A stretch of 64,000 nt of DNA from Stentor coeruleus (taxonomy: Eukaryota > Ciliophora > Heterotrichea > Heterotrichida > Stentoridae). The notes below the pieces were generated by a model, which ran no database searches, was not told where the DNA came from, and saw nothing but the letters and a program-made list of their open reading frames with translations. Location of the stretch: positions 1 through 64,000 of the forward strand of contig MPUH01000230.1 in NCBI GenBank assembly GCA_001970955.1, given 5' to 3'. Within the stretch, counting starts at the first letter, position 1. Every line of letters begins with the position of its first letter. A program made the translations under genes and the position numbers. Of this stretch, positions 41,861 to 51,908 are shown piece after piece.

Positions 41861-42280
41861 TTTATTCCTAAGCTAATTAGTTTATGTAGTTGTTAGGATA
41901 TGATGTGTCTTACTTATAGTAATTTATTTATTTTTTAGTTTTGGAAATTCGGAGAAAGAGAGGGTTTAGTTAGGTTGGAATATGATGGAAAGTAAGTAAA
42001 GGGGATTTAAGATTTTGCAGATAATATCAGTATGAGTCATTTTAAATCACTATCTTTCTATCCACAGAATAACATCTCCACATCTTTCCTCTGCCCATAA
42101 AAACTATCATATAATTTTCTTTAAACCTTCTGAATCTTCATCGGTCCTCAAATAGCATATAATTCAATCACTAATCCTAAGCTTTCTATATTTCTAACAT
42201 CCTAATCTCAATCAAACACCTAATCATCTCTAAATTTGATATCAATAATCATTCCATATTAATAATTATAAACTGAAAAA
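41861..42280. other. Spacer
   Basis: It is G-rich and C-poor to about 42030, then C-rich and G-poor up to the pseudogene ATG. There is no gene. Confidence 0.6.
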
Positions 42281-43198
42281 ATGGATTCTATCAACTACAC
42301 AAACTTAATAGATCTCAACCCATCAAAACCTTTCTTTTATGCTCAATCTTAGAATTTCCACATTATACTGAAGGAGATCAGATAACACAAGAAATTCTTA
42401 TGAACCTTCCTGAAGACATGACAATTAAAATCTTATTTTATATACTTCAAGCTATGAAGCTTTAAATATTACAACCAAATATAACAAATCTATGATTTAT
42501 AAAAACGAGATATTTCATGTAGCATCGTCAATAAATGCATGGGAAAACCCAACTCCGTAAGGTCAATATATCTTTCCTTTTACTTTTAACAATCCATTTG
42601 GCAAAATTATATTGTACAGGATATCAGAAACTAAATTATCAACATGTTGCTATTTTCATAAAGGTCATTATAATATATCATTGAGTAGATATTCTTTTGA
42701 AAACCCTTGCTATGATAATAATGTTAAATTTAAGTTAGAACTTGATTGGTTTAACAGTAAAGGTCAAATAACTGAAGTGTATAGGAAAATACAATAAAAA
42801 CTCTAATTATCAATACCTTGTGATAAAAATTATGAATTCACTTACGAACTTTGTGAATTTTATCATACAAATTCTTCTGTAACAAGTAAATTGTGTGCAG
42901 AAAAACTATAAGTTTGATGTTATAATTGGTGCAGAATATTGGGAAAATGCTAATAATAATGCTAAAGCTATGATAAACTCTATATATATTGATTAAGCTA
43001 CTGTTGTTTTTAATTTAGGATTAAGTAAAAGAGTTACCTGTTCATATGGGCCTGAAACCGATAGAACCAATGAAACATAATGTACTGATAGATTGGGAGT
43101 CTTTGCCATCTTCGATGTTTAATGTTTATTTGAAGTCAAGGTCTGGACATCCAATATTCTCACCAACTAAATCTAGTATGATATTAGCTAAAGAATAA
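42281..43198 (+). pseudogene. Decayed arrestin-like domain gene
   Basis: An ATG with an A-rich lead opens MDSINYTNL, and coding-like segments follow in three frames: YTEGDQITQEILMNLPEDM, then a 117-codon stretch with AWENPTP and GQYIFPFTFNNPFGK, then YKFDVIIGAEYW, and a final 56-codon stretch with MKHNVLIDWESLPSS ending SSMILAKE and TAA. The pattern (Y.EGD.I...I..NLPED, WE....GQY.FPF.F) is that of arrestin-fold cargo adaptors, in one order from start to stop. At least four frame changes and several stops separate the parts; no GT exists where the second shift lies, so an intron cannot explain it. It is most likely a fairly young host pseudogene. The family call is moderate. Confidence 0.6.
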
Positions 43199-43522
43199 TT
43201 AATGTAATTTTGCAGCATATTTTGTGATAATTTTTAACTGGATTATAGGCTTATAGACTATATTAAGATTTTATTATGAAATATATACTTTTTAAAAATA
43301 TGTTAGAATTTTCACTTAATCAAATCATTATTTTTTCTTATTATTATACTTTTTTTTGACTCACGGATATTTAAATTACAAACAATAATTATTTTTCTTT
43401 TACAGCTCTGATATAATCATATTTCCCCTCTGGCATGAGGTTTTATATATAATTCACTTAATTTATGATTCAATCCTATGTCAATATCTCCACTTTAAGA
43501 ATTTTAAATTGTAATATCATCA
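43199..43522. other. Spacer
   Basis: No gene; AT-rich. Confidence 0.6.
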
Positions 43523-44923
43523 ATGCAATATGCTAAAACTCAGAATTTCTCTAATATACAAGAATCATCCCTAGAGAGAAGAATAAGGTCACTGTCTGGA
43601 AGTGAAAATCTCATCAAGTATATAAAGTTTTGGCTTCAAACCTCTCAGCCGAAAAATAGTTTTGAAGCCCAACAGACACCAAAAGCAGTTAGCAGTCGGC
43701 CAATGACAGGGACAAACCTAGGTCCAGGTAAATATAGCATCCCAAAACAAAACCCATCTCATTCATTTGAATTCCCAAAATCCCCAAGGTTCTGTTTAGA
43801 TGATAAAGGTCCAATTAAAACCATTTTCCACAGAGTTTCAGAAAAGCAAAAACAAGACATAATAAATCGTATTGAAAAAAACAAAGAACTTGCTGGCATC
43901 CCACCAACAATAAAAACCAAACTCGCACAAGAAAAAACATATAAAAATACAATCCGAGCTAATGTGACGAAATCAACCCAACGGCAAATTTACTTAGAAA
44001 AAAAACAGAAAAAACGAACACTTCTTAAAGACAAATTCCGTAAACTTAATTATAGAATGAATTTACCTGTAAATTATATATAGGAAGTACTTAATGTGAG
44101 ATTTTCTTGGGTTATATTAAGTATTAGTATTGGAGCTGGGAGTATAATAAGGAATCTTATTAAAAACAGAAAAAAACTACGAGTCCGGTCTTTGAAGCTC
44201 CTTTTATGGTTAAAGCAAATCTGTATGTGTATAGGGAAAATTGTCCTTTTGAAGAAAAAATATAAGTATGCTAAATCTGTGAGGGTAAATCATATGTAGA
44301 AAATCAGGATTAACTTGATACCTTTAGTGCATTTATGGGTGAAACAAAAGAGGAAAAGGTATAGAAAAGCTGTTTTGTTGGTCATAGAAAAGAAATTTTC
44401 ATCTAATCATTTGACAAGTATGATTATAAAATTGAAGAGCAAAGTAACTTTTATCCAAAAAATGATGAAAAATGCTTTATTTTTTAAGTTATCCCTATAT
44501 GAGAGTTTACTTTATAGATGGAACCAGGCAGAATATAATTTGCTAGAAGATCCTACTGAAAATAGATTTAGAAAAAAAAGAACTATTTCAATGAGGTCAT
44601 CGAAATCCAAATTCCAAAACGAAGGGTTTTCTACAATTCCTATCGATGTAAAAATGTACCTAATACGAAAAACAATTAGGGAAATTATGAATCAATATTT
44701 TGATAATCTGCGTAATTATAAAATTGAATATAATAAAATTCAAAAATCTAACAAGAAAAACAGATTGACTCTAAATAAAGATTTGTTTCAAGTTTACCCA
44801 TTCTGTCCTGAGAAACCTAATTTGTATAACTCTTTCACTGAAGAGAAATTTATAAGCTTGATCAATATTGCTCTTCAAGAAAGAGCGAATTGGAATGCTT
44901 TTAAGAGATATGGGGTTTTATGA
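43523..44923 (+). CDS. STPG/SHIPPO-motif protein, likely axonemal
   Basis: Three exons with 15-nt introns at 44069-44083 (GTAAATTATATATAG) and 44285-44299 (GTAAATCATATGTAG) give 456 residues. Near residue 72 there is LGPGKYSIPKQNPSHSFEF, a PGPGxY-type STPG/SHIPPO motif followed by FPKSPRF. Proteins with these repeats line ciliary microtubules. The rest is strongly basic and helical, with tryptophan/leucine clusters such as KLLLWLKQICMC and LYESLLYRW, and no membrane segment with a clear topology. A ciliary microtubule-binding role is inferred from the motif alone. Without splicing the gene would appear as three unrelated frames. Confidence 0.7.
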
Positions 44924-46179
44924 GAGATTGACTATGATATGATAAAAAATGCGCATTTCAGTAATAATAATATTAAATATGATGAAGAAATATTGGTTTG
45001 TAACATATTCAGAATTGTGTGTCTTGAGTAAAATATTAAACTGTAATTTACAGTTTGCAGGACCAACAAAAAATTCAGCAGAAGCTATCGTCCATGTACA
45101 TGACAATTATAGTTATTTTATGATAAAACTCAATAAATATTAATCTTTATCGATATTAAGATACTATTATTTTTAACAAAATAGTATATTTATCATAAAG
45201 CAAAAATCAAGTTTATTTTGATAGGTCGGAAAAACAGACTAAGGTTTTTAATATTAAACTTAATATGTATATTAAAAAAAAACAATTCATATATTCGCAG
45301 GCTAATTACCTAATAAAAATCATCATAGTAACCAACCCAGAAAATCATTAAAAATGGTTTTATAACATATAAACATTATTCTAGGACATAAACTAAAGTT
45401 ACTATTTTATAAAATTAATTACAAGAACAGAAACTTTAACATAGAAAACATTATTTATAGAAATAAATTAAAATATTTGCTTTAAAAAATATACAAAATC
45501 CTGACGTAGCTTTAGATTTATAATATATGATTAACAAATTAATGGTAAAAAAAAATCCTATGTGTTTTATATTTTAATAGGAAATAAGTTTATAAAATCC
45601 TCTTATCACATATTAAATAAAGTAATAAACTATATATATATTCATAATAAGTAATAATCTACACATCTCTATATAAACATCACTTTGATTTTTCATTAAG
45701 TATTTTCTATTTACTGAACTAAAATAGAAACATAAAATCAATAAAAGACCCTAAGCCTTAAACTATACTCAAGATTATTTTCCTATAGTTATTCACTTAT
45801 ACTTGAAAATTTATTTTTATAATAATTTGCCCTCTAAAATCGTTTATCCAATATCAGATTCAAAATAAAAATTCAAAATTTTATCTTAAAGGTTTTAATT
45901 CTAATAAAAATATGCTAAAATAACGATTTGTTTAGTCTAAAGCAAAAGCTAAATTATAATAATAAAGAAAAAAAAATCGAAAATATAACAAAAAATTCCA
46001 AAGTGGCTGTTCGGGATGATCCTGCTAGAATTTTATGTTAAATCCTAATCAAAAATTATGAAAATAGCATAGTTTCTACTAATAAACCTTATATAAGTAT
46101 ATTAGGAGATTATTGTTGTATAAAAAAATTCTGTTTTTGAAGTCGGATATATAACAAATATGTGGTTTAATATGTAAAT
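44924..46179. other. Spacer (1.26 kb)
   Basis: There is no supportable gene. Two overlapping 62-64-codon frames on opposite strands near 44918-45143 are likely chance or a remnant. A short GC-richer patch at 46000-46030 is unexplained. Confidence 0.5.
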
Positions 46180-46809
46180 ATGGGAATCTCTGGTTCTAAA
46201 AGGCCGAAATTTTTTCTGGGGAAGTTTCCCGAATGCTTCGAATTCGAAGTTTGTATACCGAATTATACTGAGAATACCTCTGCATCTACTCATTGCCCTG
46301 TCAGTGTATGGTGCATTGTAAAATTCGTCCACAAGAACGCTAGGATTTCAGTCATAAAAGAAGGACAAGAAATAAATTCTTTTAACTTCGACTTTAATTG
46401 TGAAGTGATCAACGAGCAGCCCGAAGAATTAATTTTTACAATAAAATTCACTGATGATCATAAAAAGTCCTTTAGATGGAGAATTCGATGTAAGACTCTA
46501 GAAGAATATACTGAATGGATAAGATTCTTAAAACAAAGCTTAAGATGCAAATGGATGTGTAGTTCTAAGTGCCAAGTAAGATCTATTTAGATATGTAGTA
46601 AAAGTTTTGGCTTTAGAGTTAGAAAGCATCATTGTCGAAAATGCGGCAAATGTATTTGTGATGATTGCTCGCCTATAAGAAGTACATTACCTGAATTAGC
46701 TTATATTGATATGGTTAGGATATGCATTGAGTGCGGTAAGAAAATTGAAGCTAATAGAAAAGGAATTCTTTCATCAGATACGCCCAATTTTACTCATCGG
46801 AAGTATTAA
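46180..46809 (+). CDS. PH-like plus FYVE zinc-finger protein
   Basis: Two exons with a 15-nt intron at 46576-46590 (GTAAGATCTATTTAG) give 204 residues. The N-terminal half (about 15-125) looks like a PH domain, closing with the typical helix CKTLEEYTEWIRFLKQ. The C-terminal FYVE finger has all four cysteine pairs (CQIC, CRKC, CICDDC, CIEC) and the RKHHCRKCG motif that binds PtdIns3P, plus the RICIEC equivalent of RVC. The usual WxxD start is absent. FYVE proteins mark early endosomes. The start MGISGSKRP also fits N-myristoylation (serine at position 6 is in fact serine 4/6 context, so uncertain). The intron lies inside the first zinc-binding segment. Confidence 0.88.
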
Positions 46810-47698
46810 GAGATTGTTTAACTATAATGCATTAATATGAAAATTAAGCTCTAATAGGTGGTGTTAAATGCTTTTTATAGTTAACTTGATATATAAAGCT
46901 TTTAAGGATAAAATTATTCAAAGCTATAGTTTACTGAATTCAAACTTTATTAAAATCTTTTTACAAACGCTTTTCTATAATCATAGCAATGAAAGATTTT
47001 ATACAATTTTCTTTAATAAGGTTTATCTAGGAAGTCTATTGCTCAAATAATAAACTATATTATAATATTTATATATACCAAAGTATATTTTCTTTAGAAA
47101 CTTAGATTAAGATTTGATGATTTTAATTTTATATCGAAAATATTTTCCATTGATTAAATTGGCTGTTAAGGTTTTAAGAATAGTAGATTTTAGGCTGATG
47201 AATTTAATTTTATATCGAAAATATTTTCTATTGATTAAATTGGCTGTTAAGGTTTTAAGAATAGTAGAATGACTTAGGTATATGAATTATGCTATCATTC
47301 AAAGTTTAAAAGTACAGAAATGTATGTTTTTAAAAATATTGAATTTAGTTTCGTATTTGTTAACTTAAGATGCCTTTGGAAATACAATAGCAAAATACAA
47401 AAAGTATGAACAGAAAGTAAATGTCGAAAAAATATTTGTACATATGATTTTCACTTATAATTATTTTACTATATAACTAAATTTCTTCTTTATAATAAAA
47501 ATATCAAATACTCAAAAACTTCTTCCAAATATTCGTATGTTAAATTTACATAATATCATATCATAAAATTATTAAATCTAGAATAATAAATCATATCTAA
47601 GCATATTTCTTCAAAAATCCTATTCAAATATTTTCTTCTAGTAAAAAAAAAAATGCTAAACCTAATATCAAAAATGGTAAACATCATAAACATATAAA
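46810..47698. other. Spacer with tandem repeat
   Basis: It holds no gene. It contains a 72-bp direct repeat (47116-47268). Confidence 0.6.
47116..47268. repeat. 72-bp direct repeat, period 81
   Basis: Units 47116-47187 and 47197-47268 share, after the first bases, TTTATATCGAAAATATTTTC and GGCTGTTAAGGTTTTAAGAA, with two or three differences and no N between them, so it is likely genuine. Confidence 0.8.
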
Positions 47699-47956
47699 AT
47701 GGAAAGTATTCAGCTACAAATCTATATGTTCCTATGCTGAGGTTATAGCATAAAACTAAGGGCTATTTGTCAAGCTTTAGAGAATATCGGGTTGAAAAAT
47801 ATACATTTTAACAGAGGAGAATACGAGCAATTAAAGATTGTCATGTGTCTGAACTCAAATGAGATAACTGTGTTTGAGAGAAGAGGAAGCTCGTTTTATG
47901 ATAAAGATGTGCCCGAACAAATAGCCAAAGCATGCTTAGATGCAATTTCTGCATAA
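47699..47956 (+). CDS. Small selenoprotein, SelW-like (Rdx family), UGA at codon 14
   Basis: This is an 85-codon frame from ATG 47699 to TAA 47954-47956 with a single internal stop, TGA at 47738-47740. Read as selenocysteine (U) it gives QIYMFLCUGYSIKL. The U-Gly-Tyr followed by a helix (LRAICQAL) right after an N-terminal beta strand is the layout of selenoprotein W and its Rdx relatives, where the motif is CxxUGY. Here the cysteine is directly next to U rather than three positions before. The rest (QLKIVMCLNSNEITVFERRG) fits the family's strands, and the size (about 85) matches SelW. A SECIS hairpin begins at the stop codon. SelW-type proteins are cytosolic thiol-redox proteins. No 15- or 16-nt GT...AG intron removes the TGA. 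Confidence 0.82.
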
Positions 47957-48003
47957 ACAAGTGAAGAAGCCTTCTAAAACTCAGAAGGCTTTGGAGTTTA
48001 TGC
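47951..48003 (+). promoter_or_regulatory. SECIS element for selenocysteine insertion
   Basis: Lower stem: GCATAAAC (47951-47958) pairs perfectly with GTTTATGC (47996-48003). Core: GTGA (47961-47964) faces GGA (47993-47995), allowing the tandem G-A/A-G pairs typical of eukaryotic SECIS (GTGA replaces the more common ATGA). Upper stem: AAGCCTTCT (47967-47975) pairs perfectly with AGAAGGCTT (47983-47991). Apical loop AAAACTC starts with the conserved unpaired A residues, 11 nt after the core, the canonical spacing. The lower stem includes the stop codon of the selenoprotein frame, and the element lies about 210 nt after the UGA. Confidence 0.87.
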
Positions 48004-48171
48004 GAACTTCAATAAACTAACCTTATCTAAAAAAATAATCTCTTTTTTACATGCACATCTCTACTATAAAGTCTCTTTAAATACTACATTATCCTTTATA
48101 AGCATTACACCCACAACAATATTTTTCATATAATTTTCTAAAAATCCTCAAAATTCTCACTCTTATATTAT

Positions 48172-48864
48172 TTATGACTGAAAAGTTTTCAATCTATTAG
48201 ACAAAGATCCTAACAATGTATCTAACATATCGACAGAATTCTTACCTAATAGCGAATTCTTTAGTTTCACCTCAATTGGCGTGATTTCAGCCATAGTATG
48301 AGATCTTTGTATCCGCTTACCTCCATTCTGATGAATAATTTCAAGTTCGCAGTTTAGATCTTTAAGCTGGTCTTTAAGCCTTTGAATAGTTTCAGCATTT
48401 CGATCTTTAATATTATCGAGTTCCGAACATGTTAGGGCTAAATCTTCTAGAGCTGTGTGATAAAACTCAGTGAGCTGATTATTTTCATACACTTTTTCTC
48501 GGAGTTTCACACTTGCGATTTCTAAATCGATTTCAAGTTCCTTTTTTGATCTTTGCAAAAATTTTATTTTGTCTTGGCATTGCTTAAGTTCTTTACTCTG
48601 CTTATCATTGTTAGTTTCATAATCTAAGAATTTTTTCCGGAAGTCTTCCTGAGTAGTTTATACTTTAAGATGTTTGATTTCATCTTTGAGATCTTCGTTT
48701 TCAGATTGGAGAACTTTGATAGAGTTTTTTTGGTCTTCAATTTCTTGCTCTAGTTCGTTTTCAAAGGCTCTTGAGGTTTCTTGGAACTCTTCGAAATCTT
48801 TTGTCAAAAGATCTAATTGTTGAGTTTTTTCCTCAAGTTCATGTCTAAGTTCCTCTCCAGCCAT
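48172..48864 (-). CDS. NDEL1: NudE/NDEL1, dynein regulator
   Basis: Two exons joined by a 15-nt intron at 48649-48663 (coding strand GTATAAACTACTCAG, one of the few ending CAG) give 225 residues. The protein is almost all coiled coil and matches NudE/NDEL1 along its length: FEEFQETSRAFENELEQEIE, then DLKDEIKHLK, then LEIDLEIASVKLREKVYE where the family has the LEQANDDLERAKR block, and QRLKDQLKDLNCEL. NudE proteins bind LIS1 and dynein light and intermediate chains and tune cytoplasmic dynein in nuclear and organelle transport. It lacks the long C-terminal region of animal NDE1, ending with a short serine/leucine tail. It is convergent with the selenoprotein gene. Confidence 0.82.
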
Positions 48865-49181
48865 ATTATAATTAGAAATTTAATACTAACTTGTTATATT
48901 CACTAATAATTAGCTATAATGTTTAAGACTTGGTAAATTCTTTTGTTGTATTGTTTCTATCTAGTTATAGTTTTTCATATTCGACTCTATTTTTAATTTT
49001 TCATTTTATCTTAAAGTGTAAAAAAAAAATCAGGACATGATATACTAGAAAATCTTTTATATAAGAAATACTCATTAACCCATCTAATTTAATTTCAAAA
49101 AAAATTATACTTAACCATCTATGATTCTTCTATAATTTCCCATAATAATTATTACTCACAAAACTTAAAAATACTTTCCAA
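48865..49181. other. Spacer
   Basis: No gene; AT-rich, with pyrimidine-rich sequence near 49090-49180. Confidence 0.6.
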
Positions 49182-51908
49182 TTATTTGGGTATATGCTGA
49201 ATTAAAGGAAATCGTGTCAGTTCGTTTTTTGTACTCATCCTAGTCGGAGTCCTAGAAATTCTTTTGATTTCCGTTTTCGCTTTATTTTTCCTCAAAAACC
49301 TTGACGTGACAACTCTTTTACTAATCAGCGTCGGAGATGGAGAAGACACAATCCATTTATCCGGTTTAAATATCAGCGAAGTTTCTGATTTCTTCATACT
49401 TTCCTTCCCATCAGGTGAGATAGGGTTATTCTTAATAAACCTTAAAAACACTGCACTTTTAAACACAACATCCGAATAATCATTTGTTTTATTTGCATTT
49501 TCTTTAGACACCATAAAAAACACTTTAAGTAAAACACGTTTCCAATTATCCAATATGTAAATTTTATTTTTGAACTCTTTTATCAAATGCATAAATGGAT
49601 TATTCGCAGATGTGTCATTTTTCGCAGCTTCAAGTAAGCCAATTATTTTATTTTTTTCCAAATCAAACTGATCAGTCCCAAGATATCCTCTTAAATATAC
49701 TGAGATTTTATCTTTTTCTCCATCAGTAAGTCTTCTATTAATAACCTCTTCCCATAATCTTTGTATTTCGATAAAACTTGTTTTTTTAAACCCAAAAAAC
49801 TGTGATTGTATGTTAAATTCTTTATGATACTCATCAGCAGCATCTTTGCCTTCCTCATATGTATTTTCATATCTTTCGCTTTTTGCATTGTTTTTAGTTA
49901 ATTCTTTTATTGGCAAAGCAAGCCCAGAAACCCTTTCTGTGATAAGATTTTCTATCATTGCCCCGATTTCATGTTTTTTAGTAGTTGTATTTTCAGTCTT
50001 AGGAAGAATTGTTGATTTTTTCATAAGCCCCCTAGCTAAAACACTAGAGTTATTTAGTTCTTTAGGTTCTTTGATTTCTGTATATTCAAAACGTTTTTGG
50101 GGTTTTTCTGTTTGTGTCTGTTGGTCTTTTTTTTCATAGAAAACTTCTTCTAATTGTTCTTTTTCTGTATAAGCATATCGACCTTCTTCATTTACAATAA
50201 GCACTTTTTGTTTGATAACATCAGTTTGTGTGAAGATTGTGTCTTGGCTTTTTTTATCAGTTTGTTGAGATAATTCAACCCATGATTTTGATAGAAATTC
50301 TTCATCTGTTTGGATTTCTTTGCTTATAAATTCTTTTCGGTTTTTATAGCTTCGGAATTTAGATATGGAAATCGCTTCGTTTTCTAAACTGTTTCGTGAT
50401 TTTACTGGAGTTCGTAAGGATTTTGTGAAGAAAATCAGATCATCAGCAAGAGCTTTGTTTTTAGCTTTGATTTCTTCTTCGATAGTTAGGAAGTTCTTTT
50501 TTATGGCTTCTAAAGAGCTTTCAACAAATGAACTTTTATCGGATTCTCTGGTTTTTGGCGTTGTGATGTGTATTGGGGATTTGTTTGATCGAGATATTGG
50601 TGAGGTTTTTTGCTTTTCACTATATTTACGTGGGGATTTATCTATCCGGTCTTCTATTAGAATGTTTTTGTTGAGTTTAGGTTTAATTTTTTGAATGTCT
50701 ATATGGAAATCTTCAGTCACTTTATTAAGCTGAGCTTTGACATTCTCATTTTTAATTGTTTGGGATATAACTGAAAGGCTTTCTCTAAAACTGTCAAATT
50801 TTTTGCTGATATTTTCTTGGGAATATGACTCCATAAAAGATTCATCTCTAAGCTTTTCTTCTATTTGAAGATATTCTTGATCTGATAAAAGTCTTAATAT
50901 TTCTATTTTTTCTTCAGGTCCAAGTCTTGAGTTTTCTATAAGATTCCCAAAACACCAAGCTAAACTTGATAAATTTCTCATAAGTTTACTACAATGTTCT
51001 TGACTTTCAGTATATTTATTACCAACCATACTGAGCTTTAAGTTTAATCCTTTTATGATTTTATCATCAATACGACGATTTTTTTCTAATACTAACCTTG
51101 TTGCAGCAAGGCTTTTTATTATACCTCCTGCTGTTACTAGGTCAGGAGCTGATGTAAAATCAATTTTTTGGTTTAAAATTTCTTGTTCTAAGTTGAAATT
51201 TTCTAGTTGCTGGGATTTTATATCTTCGTTGACCATCCCCAACTGGTTTATTTTGTTTATGTAGTATGCAGTGACGTTTTCGATTTCTTTTTCAAGGGAT
51301 TTGATTTTGTTGCCTGCTTTTTGTTTTATTGCTCGTACTTTGTAATAATACTTATTTTCAAAAGCATTACATCTAATAGAATAAGTTTCTATTTCCTTCT
51401 TAAGAAGTTTTTCAACTTCATTATGTTTACTCCAAGTATCTGAACTTATATCATCAATCTCCTCTCCAGTAGTTATCTGTTTTTTCGGAATCGATGAAAG
51501 AAAAGTTACTAAATAAGATTGAGTTGTTTTTTCTTGATTAGTCTTTTCAATGTCAGTTGTACTTAATAAACTAGTATCAAGACTATTTATAATACTTTTT
51601 ACTGAACCTAATTTTGATTGTATGTTTTCATAATTATTCATTAGATGTTTAGCATCTTTAGATATCTTGAGAAGTCTTGATTCATTAATTTTTACAGTTT
51701 TAAGAGAGGCTGACTCAGCAATTTTTGTCTTTGATATTTCTTTTGTAACTATAGGCTCAAGCCTACACATGCAATCAATTATTATCCGCTGAACGTTTTT
51801 AACTTTCATCATTCTTCGGATAAGCTTGTCTGGAAGATCTGGTTCTTCGTAGAAACTTCCAATATATGAGACAAAAAATTTTAGTAAATCTTTTTGTAAT
51901 GGCTCCAT
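49182..51908 (-). CDS. Large coiled-coil protein, unknown
   Basis: This is a 908-residue intron-free protein. A helical N-terminal region (about 1-60, FFVSYIGSFYEEPDLP) is followed by coiled coil (about 160-400), a polar, serine/lysine-rich region, and a short repeat of QTD-containing units near 540-620 (KEIQTDEEF, QQTDKKS, FTQTDVI, DQQTQTE). A globular helical part (about 690-830) precedes a basic tail rich in SRTPTR-like sites. No family is recognised. The QTD units recall dynein-light-chain-binding (TQT) motifs, an inference that would fit a cilium or centrosome scaffold. The next gene upstream on the same strand is 2 kb away or further. Confidence 0.7.
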   Translation of the reverse strand: MEPLQKDLLKFFVSYIGSFYEEPDLPDKLIRRMMKVKNVQRIIIDCMCRLEPIVTKEISKTKIAESASLKTVKINESRLLKISKDAKHLMNNYENIQSKLGSVKSIINSLDTSLLSTTDIEKTNQEKTTQSYLVTFLSSIPKKQITTGEEIDDISSDTWSKHNEVEKLLKKEIETYSIRCNAFENKYYYKVRAIKQKAGNKIKSLEKEIENVTAYYINKINQLGMVNEDIKSQQLENFNLEQEILNQKIDFTSAPDLVTAGGIIKSLAATRLVLEKNRRIDDKIIKGLNLKLSMVGNKYTESQEHCSKLMRNLSSLAWCFGNLIENSRLGPEEKIEILRLLSDQEYLQIEEKLRDESFMESYSQENISKKFDSFRESLSVISQTIKNENVKAQLNKVTEDFHIDIQKIKPKLNKNILIEDRIDKSPRKYSEKQKTSPISRSNKSPIHITTPKTRESDKSSFVESSLEAIKKNFLTIEEEIKAKNKALADDLIFFTKSLRTPVKSRNSLENEAISISKFRSYKNRKEFISKEIQTDEEFLSKSWVELSQQTDKKSQDTIFTQTDVIKQKVLIVNEEGRYAYTEKEQLEEVFYEKKDQQTQTEKPQKRFEYTEIKEPKELNNSSVLARGLMKKSTILPKTENTTTKKHEIGAMIENLITERVSGLALPIKELTKNNAKSERYENTYEEGKDAADEYHKEFNIQSQFFGFKKTSFIEIQRLWEEVINRRLTDGEKDKISVYLRGYLGTDQFDLEKNKIIGLLEAAKNDTSANNPFMHLIKEFKNKIYILDNWKRVLLKVFFMVSKENANKTNDYSDVVFKSAVFLRFIKNNPISPDGKESMKKSETSLIFKPDKWIVSSPSPTLISKRVVTSRFLRKNKAKTEIKRISRTPTRMSTKNELTRFPLIQHIPK

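Noticed and set aside
42900-43198. Long frame in the arrestin-like region open only if TAA/TAG are glutamine
   Set aside because: Another frame of the same bases (ending SSMILAKE and TAA) is open in the standard code and more protein-like, so frameshifts in a pseudogene are the better explanation.
44918-45143. Two overlapping short frames on opposite strands
   Set aside because: They are too short, without motif, and mutually overlapping.
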